This document shows positions 24,411 through 35,780 of a stretch of 64,000 bases of DNA, piece by piece. Below the pieces are notes generated by a model. It saw only the letters and a list, made by a program, of their open reading frames with translations. It did no database searches and was not told the origin of the DNA. The stretch is from contig CM031596.1 of NCBI GenBank assembly GCA_018398815.1, positions 60,146,520 through 60,210,519 of the forward strand. The letters run 5' to 3'. The stretch's first letter is position 1, and the number at the start of each line of letters is the position of its first letter. This DNA is from Conus ventricosus. Its lineage: Eukaryota; Mollusca; Gastropoda; Neogastropoda; Conidae. The position numbers were made by a program, and so were the translations under genes.

Positions 24411-24574
24411 GGTTTTTCCTTTTCAGGTTTTGCAACTGAGCAGCAATGTAAAACGCACATGACAATGTCAGGAGCTAACTCCAGGGCCCACAATCTTTTT
24501 GTCTTGTACCCAAAAAACGCACAGTGGACAACACAGAAGGACCAGAAACTGAGCCAAAAGCAAAGACTCTGAAA
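24411..24574 (+). CDS. Nucleolin-like gene, second half of the RRM (RNP1)
   Basis: The acceptor TTTGTTTCAG is followed by GFSFSGFATEQQCKTHMT, an RNP1 octamer (K/R)GFSFSGF with alpha-2, and then HNLFVLYPKNA (beta-4). Together with exon 21087 it makes one complete RRM. After PKNA the frame runs into a TGA (24570), whereas the +1 frame continues VDNTEGPETEPKAKTLK to a donor GTATGT (24575), so a one-base error near 24520 is likely. A second AG inside (at 24426) could be used but would remove half of RNP1. The exon establishes that the gene product is an RNA-binding protein. Confidence 0.65.
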
Positions 24575-24720
24575 GTATGTGTGTGTGTGTGTGTGTGTGC
24601 GGGTGTGGTTTCAAGTCAATGAAAGTTGGTTGGTGTGTGTACATATATGTGTGTGTGTACATGTTGTGTGTGTGCTTGCTTCTGTTTATGTGTGTGTTGT
24701 GTTCAAAGCTCAATTAAACA
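24575..24720. repeat. (GT)n-rich microsatellite
   Basis: GT repeats start at the presumed splice donor of the RRM exon and continue, interrupted, to about 24700. Confidence 0.8.
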
Positions 24721-25237
24721 AATAAAGTTGTTGTTTGTATGGGTAACTGAATGCAAATGTAAAACTTCAGCTCGCTCATGCTTCAAAATGCGTGAAAAAG
24801 GCAATAAAGAAAAAAGAGCATATCAAATTTCATTAAGTGCGTATCGTTGGTTTTTAAAAAAATTTTTTAAAAATGATGTGCCTTTCAGATTAGTATGATT
24901 ACCTTATGCATCTTTTTGATTGTGTAATTTTGATCATTATACTTTTTATTTATTTAATCTTGATAATTTTATGATGCCCGTTAGGGGATAAACTGGCAGT
25001 TGTGTAAAATTTTGGTCTTCAAAAAATTTACAGCGAGTCCATGAAGACCCTGTTCAGGGATGTCCCGCCTGACGTGATCCTTGCTTTTTGAGAGAGATTA
25101 ACATTTTTCATCAGATTTAAGATTTTACGGAAGAAAGATTTTTTAACGAAATTTCTGGGGCGTTTCTAGACGATGTCATTAAAGAGATGTGTGAAAGGTT
25201 TGTTTTTTTTTTTTTTTTTTAATGACTGGTGGTTGAT

Positions 25238-25308
25238 TTAACGTGTGACAGCCCTGATGTGGCCCCCTTTGCGGTCGGGTGGGCTATAAGCAACATTATC
25301 TTATCTTA
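25238..25308 (+). mobile_element. Retroelement 3' tail with TTATC repeats
   Basis: The sequence GGGTGGGCTATAAGCAACAT followed by TATCTTATCTTATC recurs in reverse orientation at 55397-55437. A conserved 3' end with short tandem repeats is typical of LINEs and the SINEs that borrow their tails. Only the last about 70 bp are recognisable; the upstream part is lost or too diverged. Confidence 0.55.
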
Positions 25309-25528
25309 TCGTCTTCAAACATAAGACAGTTGATTCCGTATAATTAACCTATGACATTAAATGTCCACAAATTTGTTGGTGTGTATGTGTTTTGTTGTTC
25401 AAAAGGCCGTGTCCCATTTTTCGCTTTATCGTTTTCAAGACTTAAAAAAAAAACAAAAGAAGTTTCAAATACAGTTGTCTGTTGTATGAGACAGGAAAAT
25501 TTTTAATTTGTAGGTGTATGTGTTCCAG

Positions 25529-25652
25529 AGAAAGTCAGCCCCTGCAAAGAAAGCCAAGGTTGAAGATAGTGTAGATGATGATGAAGAAGATGAGGATAAG
25601 ATGAGGAGGAAGACGATGAGGACGAGGAAGAGAATGATAGTGATAAGATGAT
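25529..25652 (+). CDS. Nucleolin-like gene, basic/acidic exon with frameshift
   Basis: The acceptor is TGTTCCAG and the donor GTAAGT. The exon reads RKSAPAKKAKVEDSVDDDEE and then loses one base in a GAT/GAG run; in the restored phase the acidic tract continues as DDEDEENDSDKM. PAKKAKVED is a good nuclear-localisation motif followed by acid, as in nucleolins and nucleoplasmins. Acid after an RRM is unusual for vertebrate nucleolin, whose acidic blocks all precede the RRMs, so the exon order or the local assembly deserves checking. Confidence 0.5.
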
Positions 25653-25855
25653 GTAAGTATTAAAACTGATGAGAGTGCCTGTGGGATGAAGAATTGGATA
25701 CAGTTTTTTGCAACATGAAAGCAATGAAATAACTCTCTAAGAAACTGGGCAAAACTGTACATGTATTAATCTGTTTTATATCGTGTGTTGTGTTTTTGCA
25801 TCAATATTATACATTTGTGGGGTGGGGGAAAACCTGCAGATATGTGCATGTGTAT

Positions 25856-25930
25856 GCATGCACACCCCACACACACACACACATACACCGCACACACACA
25901 TGCCACACACACACACACGCACGCACACAT
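25856..25930. repeat. (CA)n microsatellite
   Basis: Interrupted CA repeat within an intron. Confidence 0.9.
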
Positions 25931-26190
25931 GAGAAAATGGGAGGAAAAGTATACTATAATTGGAAGTATAATGGCATACGGGCTACTTTTTTTTTACTGA
26001 AAAAAAAAAAGACCCTGAAAAAAACAAGTGCATAGGTGATGATTGAAGGGTGCCATTTAGTATATATAAAGCAAGACCCTAGACTAAATAGTCAGTGAGA
26101 TGCTTCACAGTTGCATAATCATTTCCTGGAATTATGTATTGACGGTAACAGAAATGAAAGATTTGACCTGTCTTTCTTGTTCTGTTTTCC

Positions 26191-26290
26191 CGGGTGATGA
26201 TGATGATGAGCTGAGGAGGATGAAGGATGATGAAGATGACGACGACGACGCGATGATGAATAAGACTATGATATTTTTGAGGACAGTTGC
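26191..26290 (+). pseudogene. Possible further acidic exon, frame broken
   Basis: GAT/GAC/GAG codons (DDDDE, then KDDEDDDDDA) resemble the acidic exons upstream, but the frame shifts at least twice and there is no AG at the expected acceptor (the bases are CCCGG). It may be a real exon in a poorly resolved stretch, or a (GAT)n simple repeat. Confidence 0.3.
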
Positions 26291-26299
26291 AACGATGCA

Positions 26300-27300
26300 A
26301 CAGATGTCAGAGGATGAGGGACCATTACATTTTTTTCCCCTCATTGTCTAAGGGAAAGCTTAGGAGGTTAAGGTTGATCAGAGAAAGGACTTTCATCAGA
26401 TAGTTCGCCAGAGGACATTAGGGCATAGTTTTCATTCAGTCATCAAATTTTTACAAAGCATTTTTACGTCGGTCACTCTCTCACATTTTTAAAAACCGTT
26501 TTCCTCTATCCCCTTTGTGGGAAAAAAAATTCACTTTGCTAATTACAAAATGAACTTTTTGTATACAGTCAGTGGGCAATATTATGTCAGAAGGTGTGAT
26601 CTGTGGGGAATTTTTACCACAAAAAAAATCTAAAGGTGTGGATTGTTCACACAACACTGCATGGCGAGATTACATGAGTTCATTATGTACTCAACGGGCT
26701 GTATAGAATTTAAACTCGGAGAAAAAGCCTGAACCATTTTTGTTTCATTTTACTGTTTATGATTTGCATCACAGTGCATAGAAAACATGCAGTTTTCCCT
26801 TTTTTAATTATCATGATGTTTTTTGCACAGTGTAGTAAAGGTTTCTCTTCTCGGGCAATTCTTATTAGCAATTTATCACATACAAAATGACGTATTTGCT
26901 TTAGTTATTGTTAAAAACATTCTTTCTTTAGAATATCTTGTATCACATTAAAACTTTGATGGAAAATTTCACAACACACGAAAAGTAATGATCTCCAGTG
27001 GGCATAGTGATTCTTGGGGATGTCCCTTGTTCTATGTTTGGGGGCTACAATGATTAACGTTTCCATTTTGCATAATTTTGGGAGCAGTGTGTTTGCACTG
27101 AAGGGACAGTAAAAAGATACAAGGGAATCCACCTGTTTTCCCCTTAACTTTGCGATTCTTTCTGGTACTATTTATTCAGGGTTTCCCTTTCCCCTTCCCA
27201 CCTCTATCCATCCCCACAAAGAAAAAAAATGTCTGCTGAAGCATGACAGTGTGATTCTGATTACTCCTGTTTTCGTATAACATGAAAATATAAAATTTTA
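26300..27300. other. No gene recognised
   Basis: AT-rich sequence with no exon-like, repeat or RNA feature that I could support. Confidence 0.5.
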
Positions 27301-27354
27301 AAAATACTGATATAGGAAATTTTTTAACTTTCCACGCAACGGGGAAAATTTTAA

Positions 27355-27785
27355 CTTACGGGCCTTCCATTGCAATGGAAATGTTTTAAACTTTAAATGG
27401 AGCCTTTCCACTGCAATGGAAATGTTTTAACTTACTGGAGCCTTTTTTCCCCTGCAATGAAATGTTGAACTACTGGGCTTTCACTGCAATGGGAATGTTT
27501 GAACTTACTGGGACCTTTTCCCCTGCAATGGAAATGTTTGAACTTACAGAGCCTTTCCACTGCAATGGAAATTTTGAATTCTGGAGCTTTCCACTGCAAT
27601 GGGAAAGCTTAAATTAACTCACTGGAGCCTTTCCACACAATGAGATGTTTTAACCCTTTCTGGAGCCTGTCCACCCGCAATGAAATGTTTGAACTTACTG
27701 GAGCTTTCCACGAATGGAAATCTTTAATTAACTCACTGGGGCCTTTCCACACAATGGAAAGTTTTAACTCAGTGGAACCTTCCAA
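27355..27785 (+). repeat. Minisatellite, unit about 36-45 bp
   Basis: The words GAGCCTTTCCACTGCAATGG and AAATGTTTTAACTTACTGG recur about ten times with many one-base length changes. The noise between units is higher than in the 60-bp array at 14849, suggesting age or poor resolution of the array. Confidence 0.85.
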
Positions 27786-27899
27786 AGGGAAATTTACCAA
27801 ATTTTCCGAGCTTTTTAGAATAAAATTTTCTGAAAAGAGCGTTTTTTTTTGTTTGTTTTTTCTCATCTAACCCATTGGGGACAGATATCATACATTGTC

Positions 27900-28980
27900 T
27901 AATGTCTTTCAGGTTTAACATGTAACTGAGTTTATTTTGACAAGAAGTTCAGATACATGGTTGTAAGAGTAAGACATGGGTCACCTGTGTCTTGTGAGCA
28001 TCTGACATTCAATCATAATTTCCCGACACCCAAATTGACGTTTGACAACTCTGACTAATACATATTATTAGACAGACGAGACCTCGTGCAAAATTTCTCC
28101 CCCATAGTAAATGATCTGATGAATTCATCAGCAAAAATTTTGTTCATTTCTCAACGTTTGAAGTTTAGAGTGGCCATCCATGTTGACAAGCAACATTTTT
28201 TGCCATTTAACGTTTGGGGAAAAGAACCTACTCATTTTGATGAACCAGTATTTTAGAAGAAATTCCTTATAAAGCTAACTCTTTCAGGCCCAAACCCCCG
28301 CCTCGGTGGCAAAAGCTGGTCATCATTTGTAATAAGATCTCTTTTTCAAGTAAAAATATGTAATGTTGTCTTGGATATGAATGAAAAGGTTTTGATGCCA
28401 AAATTAATAGGGGGCTTTTAGCTCTGTACACAAATGTCATTTTAATTTCTTTTCAGTTTTTTTAGTCTTTCTATGTAAAATTAAATAGGGAAGTATCCTT
28501 TTACAAACACTGTCATGTCATGCGACTTGCAAAAATTTTGAAAGTATGTATTTTGTTTTGTAAATGACATTGCGTTAACTATGGGGCCCACGACATCTGA
28601 CTAATTGCCATTACTTCAACTGAAAGCACTTGAAATAAAATGGAGTAAAAAATCACGTGTTTGTTTTACTGTGTGTTCTTTGTTAACTTTCACTCATTCC
28701 ATCTTCTCCTTCTTGCCTGACTTTTGGGGGATCCTGTTTGCTGTGCTTGTGGCAAATGTGTTAATTGTCTTTTTTTTTTTAGTTTTCAATTCATCGACTT
28801 TTCTGCATCATCAACATCATTAATTTCATTGCCATATGCAACCTACACAAAAGAAGTTTCAATACCAGAAATAACTGATTTTTACAGTCTGACTTCTTTT
28901 CCCGGCCTCAAGCCTCAATATGGATCCAATTTTCTCTGCCAGGGAATTATTTTTCACCATCTGTTTTTGACTGTCAGCAA
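27900..28980. other. No gene recognised
   Basis: AT-rich sequence without domains; short ORFs only. Confidence 0.5.
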
Positions 28981-28984
28981 ACCA

Positions 28985-29235
28985 CACAAAAATATAGAAA
29001 TGTTTAATACAACTTGGTAAAAAAAAAAGACTGCACAGAAACAGCAACAGCTTTTTTTAAAAAATTTAAAAATTGTAAAAAAAACTGCAAAACCACAGAG
29101 CTGCTTTAATAAAACTGGTAAAACACCAGCTAAAACTACGAGCTGTTTATTAATAAACTAAGTTAAAAGACCGTGCAAAAACACAGAGCTTTTAAATAAA
29201 ACATGGTAAAAAGACTGCCCAATACTACAGAAACT
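28985..29235 (+). repeat. Minisatellite, unit about 45 bp, about five units
   Basis: Recurring pattern GGTAAAAAGACTGC, AAAACACAGAGCT, then TTTAATAAAA. Units are diverged and vary in A-run length. Confidence 0.7.
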
Positions 29236-29876
29236 ATTTTAGTCAACATAAAAAGATGCAATTTAGCCCCCAAAGGGCCCCAAACCCGTGACACAGAGAT
29301 CAGCAAAAAAATTTTAATGTAAGATAGTGCATTTTCTGATATTGTCATTTCTGCAGAAATGCTATCTGCCCAAAATTGTAGATTTGTCAAATCCAGATTA
29401 TATCAAGATCCAGAAGCAAAAACACTTATGAGAGAATGGAAGAATATTCAAGCCACCGACGATAACAAATTTTGCTAAAAACCAACACTGCCACCAAAAC
29501 GTAGCCCAACGATGATATTCATGGGAAATACAATCTGGCAACTTTATGGGTAATGGAAAAATCTTACAAACGACAAAGGCCTCCGTGAACGCCAACTCCA
29601 TTTGATGCAATTTTGTATTGTTTTGCCCACAGAAAAGCTATTTGGTACTTGGCATTTTAGCTAGAAACAGGGCCAAATCCTTAATTAAAATTGGGAGGGA
29701 TGCCGGGGTGGTTGGGGTAAGATCGGGATGTTGCCTAAATTTGGCATGTCCCCTTCCCGAAGGAAACAGAGCCCTTGCATGATGCCCAAAAACCTTTTGA
29801 AACTGAAAAAAAAAGTGGACTCATTCGTAAGAAATATGTTTTTTGAAAATTACATCTTTGTCATTTGTTTATCAAT

Positions 29877-30303
29877 GGGCCAGAATAGCTCAGCGAAAGT
29901 GCCGACTCATAATCAAGTGACCGGTTGTGGGTTTTAATCTCTCGCCTGCTGTTTCGATACAGGGGATTTTTTTTCCCTGATTAAAATTGGTTCTTACCTT
30001 TTCCATACAGTCCTTCGAACCGGGCTATAAACCGAGATCCCTTTTGTGGGAAACCCTGTTAACACTTTCCCCACACATAAAATCCCATCCCAACGGGCGG
30101 AAGAGAAGGCCATTTGGCTATTGCAAAGGGTGACACTCACACATAGCATACACCCCCTTCCCCGAAGTTGAGAATGGCTTTCCTAAAAACGAATAAAAGG
30201 TGTCATACACCAAAACTCCACTCCTTTTGTTGGGGAGATGGGTTAACCGGGCCTGTATAACAGTATGTCCCGCAGGAGTATCAGCCTGCACGCAGAAAAA
30301 AAA
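29877..30303 (+). mobile_element. tRNA-derived SINE, family B (diverged copy)
   Basis: The head matches a tRNA: box A-like GAATAGCTCAGC, an anticodon arm with CTCATAATC, and box B-like GGTTGTGGGTTTTAATC (decayed from GGTTCGAATC). The body has TATAAACCGAG and CACATAAAATCCCATCC. The tail runs through TGTCATACACCAAAACTCCAC and GGAGTATCAGCCTGCACGCAG to a short A-run. The same tail occurs in the better preserved minus-strand copy at 53732-54140. The copy has decayed internally. Confidence 0.8.
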
Positions 30304-30479
30304 GTTTTGCAATTATTGTAACTATTACAACTATTACACCATTCGCCCCATCATTGATCATTTTAAGACTCCTGAAAGAATACTCTTTCATTTTGACCAA
30401 TTACTAATTTGGATGATTTCCGTGCTAAGAGTGTATATCCTTGGCACCTGTCTTAGACGAGATATTTTTCAGAGTTATC

Positions 30480-31810
30480 TTCCCTTAAACCCCTCCACAA
30501 ATTCACAACTGGGGCCGCAGCAGATCAGACAGAGACCAAGAGACACAGCCCAAGAAGACCGGACAACCATGGCCAGCCAACTGCCCCTTCCTCTGCACCC
30601 TCTGCATCAGCTTCCCAAGATCACGGGACGAGAGCACAGGATGTGACACTTCATCCAGGAGGCCAGGCTTGCCCTACTAGCCCGCCCCTGGATGACCGAC
30701 AGGGCCCCCCTCTGGGGATTGCCAGCCCTAGATGGCCGAGCTTTCCAGGAGTGACAGCTGCCAACGCAGAGGTAAAACCTCCCAACCAAATCTGACATCT
30801 TGGAGGAGAACTGGGAAGCAGCGTGATTGGTCACCCTGCCACGGGATTCAACAGGCAGCAGGGCCGGGACGAACCATCTGGGAGTATGCCTCCCCTCTCC
30901 AGTACCTATGGGGGAAGGTAACCAGGCTGGGATGGAAATTTTCCACCGCATACTCCGGGAATGCTTTAAAAACCCTGGGTACGACAAGCAGCCCGCTCCG
31001 CAAGATGTCCGTAATTTCGCCCGGGAAAACCCTCCTTAACCACCACCTTGAAAGGCTAGGAGGGAACCCAAAGGGGATCAAGGACCGCAGTGGGCCCAAG
31101 GCGACATCCTCCACACGGCGGCACTGATACGTTGCCTCACTTTAGACCCGGCTGGGAAACACCACAGCCGAAGTCCCACTTGAAGCAGAAATGTTGCAGC
31201 CCACACATACAGGCCACCACTTTCAGATCCGCAGGCTGGGGTGACGGGCAAAACAGCGTTCAGGACACGGCCCAACGGAGCGACGGAAGACCGCAGCTGC
31301 AATGAAAAAATAGGACAAACCCAGTCCCCTGCCCCTGTCAGCAGTCAAATGCTGCAAGTCTCGGCAAAATGGTTTCAGCAGCACCCAGGGGACGGGAAAA
31401 GTCCAATTTGCCTCGCCTGTCGCCGTAGAGCTCACAAAACTCCCAGCAGAGACCCTCCATCGGCCAGTTCTGTCCTCCTCTGGCCAAGGAAAACCTGCCG
31501 CTGACAAACAGGATCCCACAGGCCCTCATTCAGCAGCACAGCCGACTCACCTGCCACAGGGGTGCTGTATCGCGAATGTGGACCCCCAACTTGGGGCGTT
31601 TACACTGCTCCTTCCCAGATCCCCCCCAAGGTGCTCATCGGTCCCACAACCACAGGTCACAAAGGGAACCACATGTTGCAAGATCTGCGAACCCCCTGGT
31701 CTTTTGGCCCGTATGTACGGGACCTGGAGCGCACCTGGGTGATTGCCGAGCCTGCAAAAGGGCAAACCAAACGCCATGCCCTTTCCCCCCAATCACATGT
31801 AAAAAACCCC
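30480..31810. other. GC-rich block of unknown origin
   Basis: This stretch is clearly richer in G+C than its surroundings and has overlapping ORFs on both strands, none with a domain I recognise. Pro/Ser/Ala-rich frames and scattered Cys/His pairs could be a decayed gag-like or ORF1 protein of a retroelement. It sits directly after the SINE at 29877. The broken frames suggest an old insertion or sequence errors. Confidence 0.35.
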
Positions 31811-32049
31811 CTTCTCTATTTTCTTCCTGTCTTTTTTACTGGTTTAGTACATCAGCTGTCATACCTAAACCTCCACAAGTCCTCGAAAAGGGGGAAAAAG
31901 ACGGTTTACAACCCTTTTCTTTTTAAAACATTTCGTTTTATCAAAGGGTTTCACTGCAGCGGGCTAGTCCATAATACGCTAACCACTCGCTAATTTTAGA
32001 CCCCACACGCATGATTTTAAACATTTTTTAAAAAAGTTTGATGCAAATA

Positions 32050-32072
32050 ATGGCAATCTCTCCTCTCTCTTC

Positions 32073-32105
<33 letters not shown>

Positions 32106-32110
32106 TCTGT
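32050..32110. repeat. (CT)n microsatellite
   Basis: CT dinucleotide run, interrupted twice. Confidence 0.9.
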
Positions 32111-32714
32111 ATAAATGAGCCAGCCATCAGGGCCTATTGACGGAAACTGGTCCTTTTTTTTTTAACAGTGTCCTATAGTTGACTTCACCATTTGACTAAA
32201 TAAAAACGATGCTTGTGTTTAACCATCAAAAGTGTAAAATAACAAGAAAATCACAGCCTAAAGCAAAATTTATGTATAATTCCTGACAATCACCGCCACC
32301 CCCCACCCCACCCCTTATCAGAGGCAATTTTGTACAAACTTTATCTAAGCAACCATAAAAGTTATTAATCTGAGGAGACCTTTAATGCAGTCAAAATTAA
32401 AAGTATGTAACCATATGCAAAACATCAATAACGGAAACATAGTGTTTGTTCAGGCTCTGTTTTAAAGTAATGTGAGAACTGCCTGATTGTCAAACTCTGC
32501 AATGTACATTTATGTGGTTTGTAATTTTTAGGACAGGAAAACAAAAAAAAAATTCCATACAAATCTGACTGTTTGAGTGATCAGCACATTTAATGATAAA
32601 AGATCACATGAAATCAGTTTGTTTAAACACTAAGTAACAACTACTATGCATCAAATAGAAAATTGGACGACTCGATCCACAGCGCTGGTCACACACACTC
32701 TCGGTTATGCACAC

Positions 32715-33745
32715 AAGCTGCACACCAAAAAATTAATGCGCAATGCCTTGATTAAGTAGTAGAGTATTTACAGACTGGCAGGTTCAATTGTTTTGAGAGT
32801 TTATTGTGTCTGAAAGTTGATTCTCTTTGTTTTCTCTCATATGGCCATCAAGGTACAAGCAACAGATTAAGAGCAAAGGAAATGGGACTATTGGTGTTAC
32901 TACCTGGTGCAAAGATAGGCCACAGGTGAATGCGAAGGCCTGAAAGGTGACGTCAGCTAAGGGAAGGTCATGTATTTGAAGATTATATGTGATGTCATCA
33001 ATGGAAATCGCCCCCCCCCCCCCCCCCCCCCCCCCCATTCATTTCATTTATGCCCGTCGCTCCCGGTGGAGCATAGGCCATCAACGACCCTCGCCATCGC
33101 ACTCTGTTCTGGCTGTTCTGGTCATTCCAGTCCAGTTTGTCCCTTGTGCCCCCCCCCCCCCCCCCCCCCAACTAAGTAAATAATATGTGGGGCATTGTTC
33201 TTTTGATCAGTCATCAGTTTAACGTTAATTGCTGCCTCAAACTTATAGTAGGCTTCAAAACGCTTGCATAAATAATACAGTGATTTAGTGCAAAATCTTA
33301 ATTGTGTACACAAAAAATTAATACGCCAAGGCCTTGCTTAAGGAGTCGACTATTTATAGACAGGCACAATTACATAGTTTTGAGAACTTTTATTGTGTCT
33401 GAAAGTTATGACCTTTTCTTTCATATGCCCATCAAGGGAAATATTCCAGTGTTCAAGCAGACAGATTAAAATGAAAGGGATTTGACTATTTGGGAGGAAC
33501 CAGTTGCCTCAAAGATAGGGTCAGGGTGAGTGAGAAGACCTGAAATGTTACTCAGCCAAGGGAGTCATGTATTTGAAGTTTGTGAATTATGTCAACGGGA
33601 AATCCCTCAAAACAAGTGAAACGATTGGTGGGCTGTTCTTTTGATCAGTTTTTGGTTTAATATCAAATGATGGCTCAAACTTATCCTTGGTCGCAAAATA
33701 CTTACATGGAGGAAAAATAGTAATTTAGAACAAAATTCTAATTGT
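32715..33745 (+). repeat. Tandem duplication of a ~450-bp noncoding unit
   Basis: Unit 1 (from about 32715) and unit 2 (from about 33308) both begin near CAAAAAATTAAT.CG and share GTTTTGAGA, TTATTGTGTCTGAAAGTT, CATATGGCCATCAAGG, GTCATGTATTTGAAG and TTCTTTTGATCAGT. Unit 1 carries an extra cassette between poly-C runs (33011-33169) that unit 2 lacks. No coding potential. Confidence 0.8.
33011..33169. repeat. Cassette flanked by C26 and C21 runs
   Basis: C26 (33011-33036), about 112 bp beginning ATTCATTTCATTTATGCCCG, then C21 (33149-33169). It is absent from the sister unit at 33308-33745, where the flanking sequence is continuous, so it is an insertion bounded by homopolymers. Confidence 0.75.
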
Positions 33746-34092
33746 GGCGTGTGGCCACACGGTGACGAACTTATGGCCTACAGGGCTACAACCATTGGTG
33801 CGTAGTGTCGCACTACTCTACCTCCCATTTTTCTGCACACTAACCGCGCATTATAGCCTTTTCCCCCCTTGATCAGTCGGTGTGAATATACTGGTTGTGG
33901 AGGTATCTTGAACAGAAGTTCAGGGCCGAAACACTTGTCTGAGGGAGGGGCATGAGGGTGGAGGGTGTGTGTGCGGGGGTGTCTTCTCTAAAGACTTTCT
34001 GCTGTGAATCTCTCCAGAGAATTTCTTTTCCTGCCAGCAGCAAAATGATCGAACTGTTGATAACAGCAGCGCCAGCACTTCCCAAACAGATA

Positions 34093-34119
34093 AGACACAC
34101 ACACACGCGCGCGCGCGCA

Positions 34120-34164
<45 letters not shown>

Positions 34165-34197
34165 GAGCGCGTGCTCGCACACACACACAAACACACA

Positions 34198-34246
<49 letters not shown>

Positions 34247-34270
34247 CGCGCGCGCGCGCGCGCGCGCACA
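34093..34270. repeat. (CA)n/(CG)n alternating tract
   Basis: About 175 bp of alternating purine-pyrimidine, ending in a run of about 11 CG dinucleotides (34245-34267). This composition favours left-handed DNA. Cys/Val and His/Thr ORFs over it are artefacts. Confidence 0.9.
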
Positions 34271-34567
34271 ACACTTTTTACCTTTTTGATGGAAAAAGGA
34301 GCATGAGTATCCACCCCCATCCTCACCCCGTACCCCGATCCCCCCATCCCCGTCCTCACAACTGGGTTTTACACTGGAAGATGAGAGACGTTGCCATCAT
34401 CTAACCACCTCTCCGCAGCTTTTGTAGCAAGTTGGAGGAAGACGCCCCTGCCCCCTTCTCTCACCATTTTCCACAGTTGAGAATTTAGTGGAGGATGAGA
34501 GCCTTCTTCCCCATCCACCCACCCACCCTCTCTCTGCATTTTATGAGAATTTGGAAGACTAAAGTCG

Positions 34568-34574
<7 letters not shown>

Positions 34575-34598
<24 letters not shown>

Positions 34599-34620
34599 TG
34601 AGAGAGAGAGAGAAGAGAGA
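34575..34620. repeat. (GA)n microsatellite
   Basis: GA dinucleotide run. Confidence 0.9.
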
Positions 34621-35364
34621 ATGTTCTAAAAGTTTGAGATATGCATGCGAAAGACTGCAGTGACGTTAATGTGAAAATACTTGTCAGTTCAGGCTCCCCC
34701 CACCCCACCCTCCCTCTCCCGTCAGCCCCCCCTCCTCCCCCTCCCCCCAGCAAAAATCTTTCGACGCGACTGAACGATATTCTTATTACCTCTTTAAAGC
34801 CGGTTTTGTTTTTACCAGCGTCCGTTGTTGTGTTGCTTTCTCTGTTCGTAAACAAGTTGAATGTGCAGAGAAACCACCAAAAAAAACCACCAACAAAAAA
34901 CCCAACTTGCCACAAAAGCTGGTAGAAAGATGGAATGTGTCCAAAGGACGAACCCATGACATCTTCATGCGGATCCAATCAGAGGGTGGATCAAGATCTG
35001 CTCAGGTTGCGTTAGCAACAGAACACCAAACAACACAACTGATGTGATGAAGCTTGGTGGAAGGACGGAACAGACTCAAGGACGAATCTGTTAAATTTTG
35101 ATCCCAGATGATTTGGATCAAAAGAGCAGATCCAGATCCGTTCAGCCTTGGCAGAATTCCGTGTTCTCCACTGTGTCCTAGAATTTAGTACAATAAGAAA
35201 ACGTTTAATCAGTCCCGCCATTTGAAAGTCCTTATTCAAAAAATTATTTATATAATGGTCTAAAGGGTATTAGTTAACTAGATGTGAGTCCCAACTCTTT
35301 CTCCCCAGCTCGTGATTTTACCATTTTTGTATTGTTCATTCAAATCACTTATCTCGATTTGCCT

Positions 35365-35385
35365 CCCCCCCCCCCCCCCCCCCCC
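35365..35385 (+). repeat. Poly-C run (about C21)
   Basis: One of several long G/C homopolymers in the window, in sequence without a recognised gene (34630-35780). Confidence 0.9.
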
Positions 35386-35780
35386 TCCCAGTATGAGGAA
35401 AGTTACAATCTCATACATTTAAGTATAACTCCTGTCTATACGACTTGTTTTCATTCCATAGCAATTTTGCGCCCAATTTGAGGGGATAGTTCATTGTTCG
35501 TTCTTTGTTTTCATGTTTTGAATGTTGTTTGTTTTACCTGCAGAAGACCAAAGAGGTCGAAACGCATGCACAGTAATTTTTTTTAAAGTTTGTAAAGATT
35601 GTCAGTTCTGCAGGCAAACGCTCTAACAAACTGACAACGGAATTTGTATACAATGCCGGATGCCTAAAAACATTTACGTATTTCAGATGATATCTTGCCA
35701 ATGTTTTACATAGTCGAACAAATCAATGTGTTTCTATACTTGTCTACAAATGCTCTTGTTTTGTGATTCCAAATTCTCCA

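Noticed and set aside
33873..34404. Cys/Val-rich and His/Thr-rich proteins over 33873-34404, 37797-38160, 16967-17400 and 9749-10109
   Set aside because: They are translations of CA/GT microsatellites on both strands.
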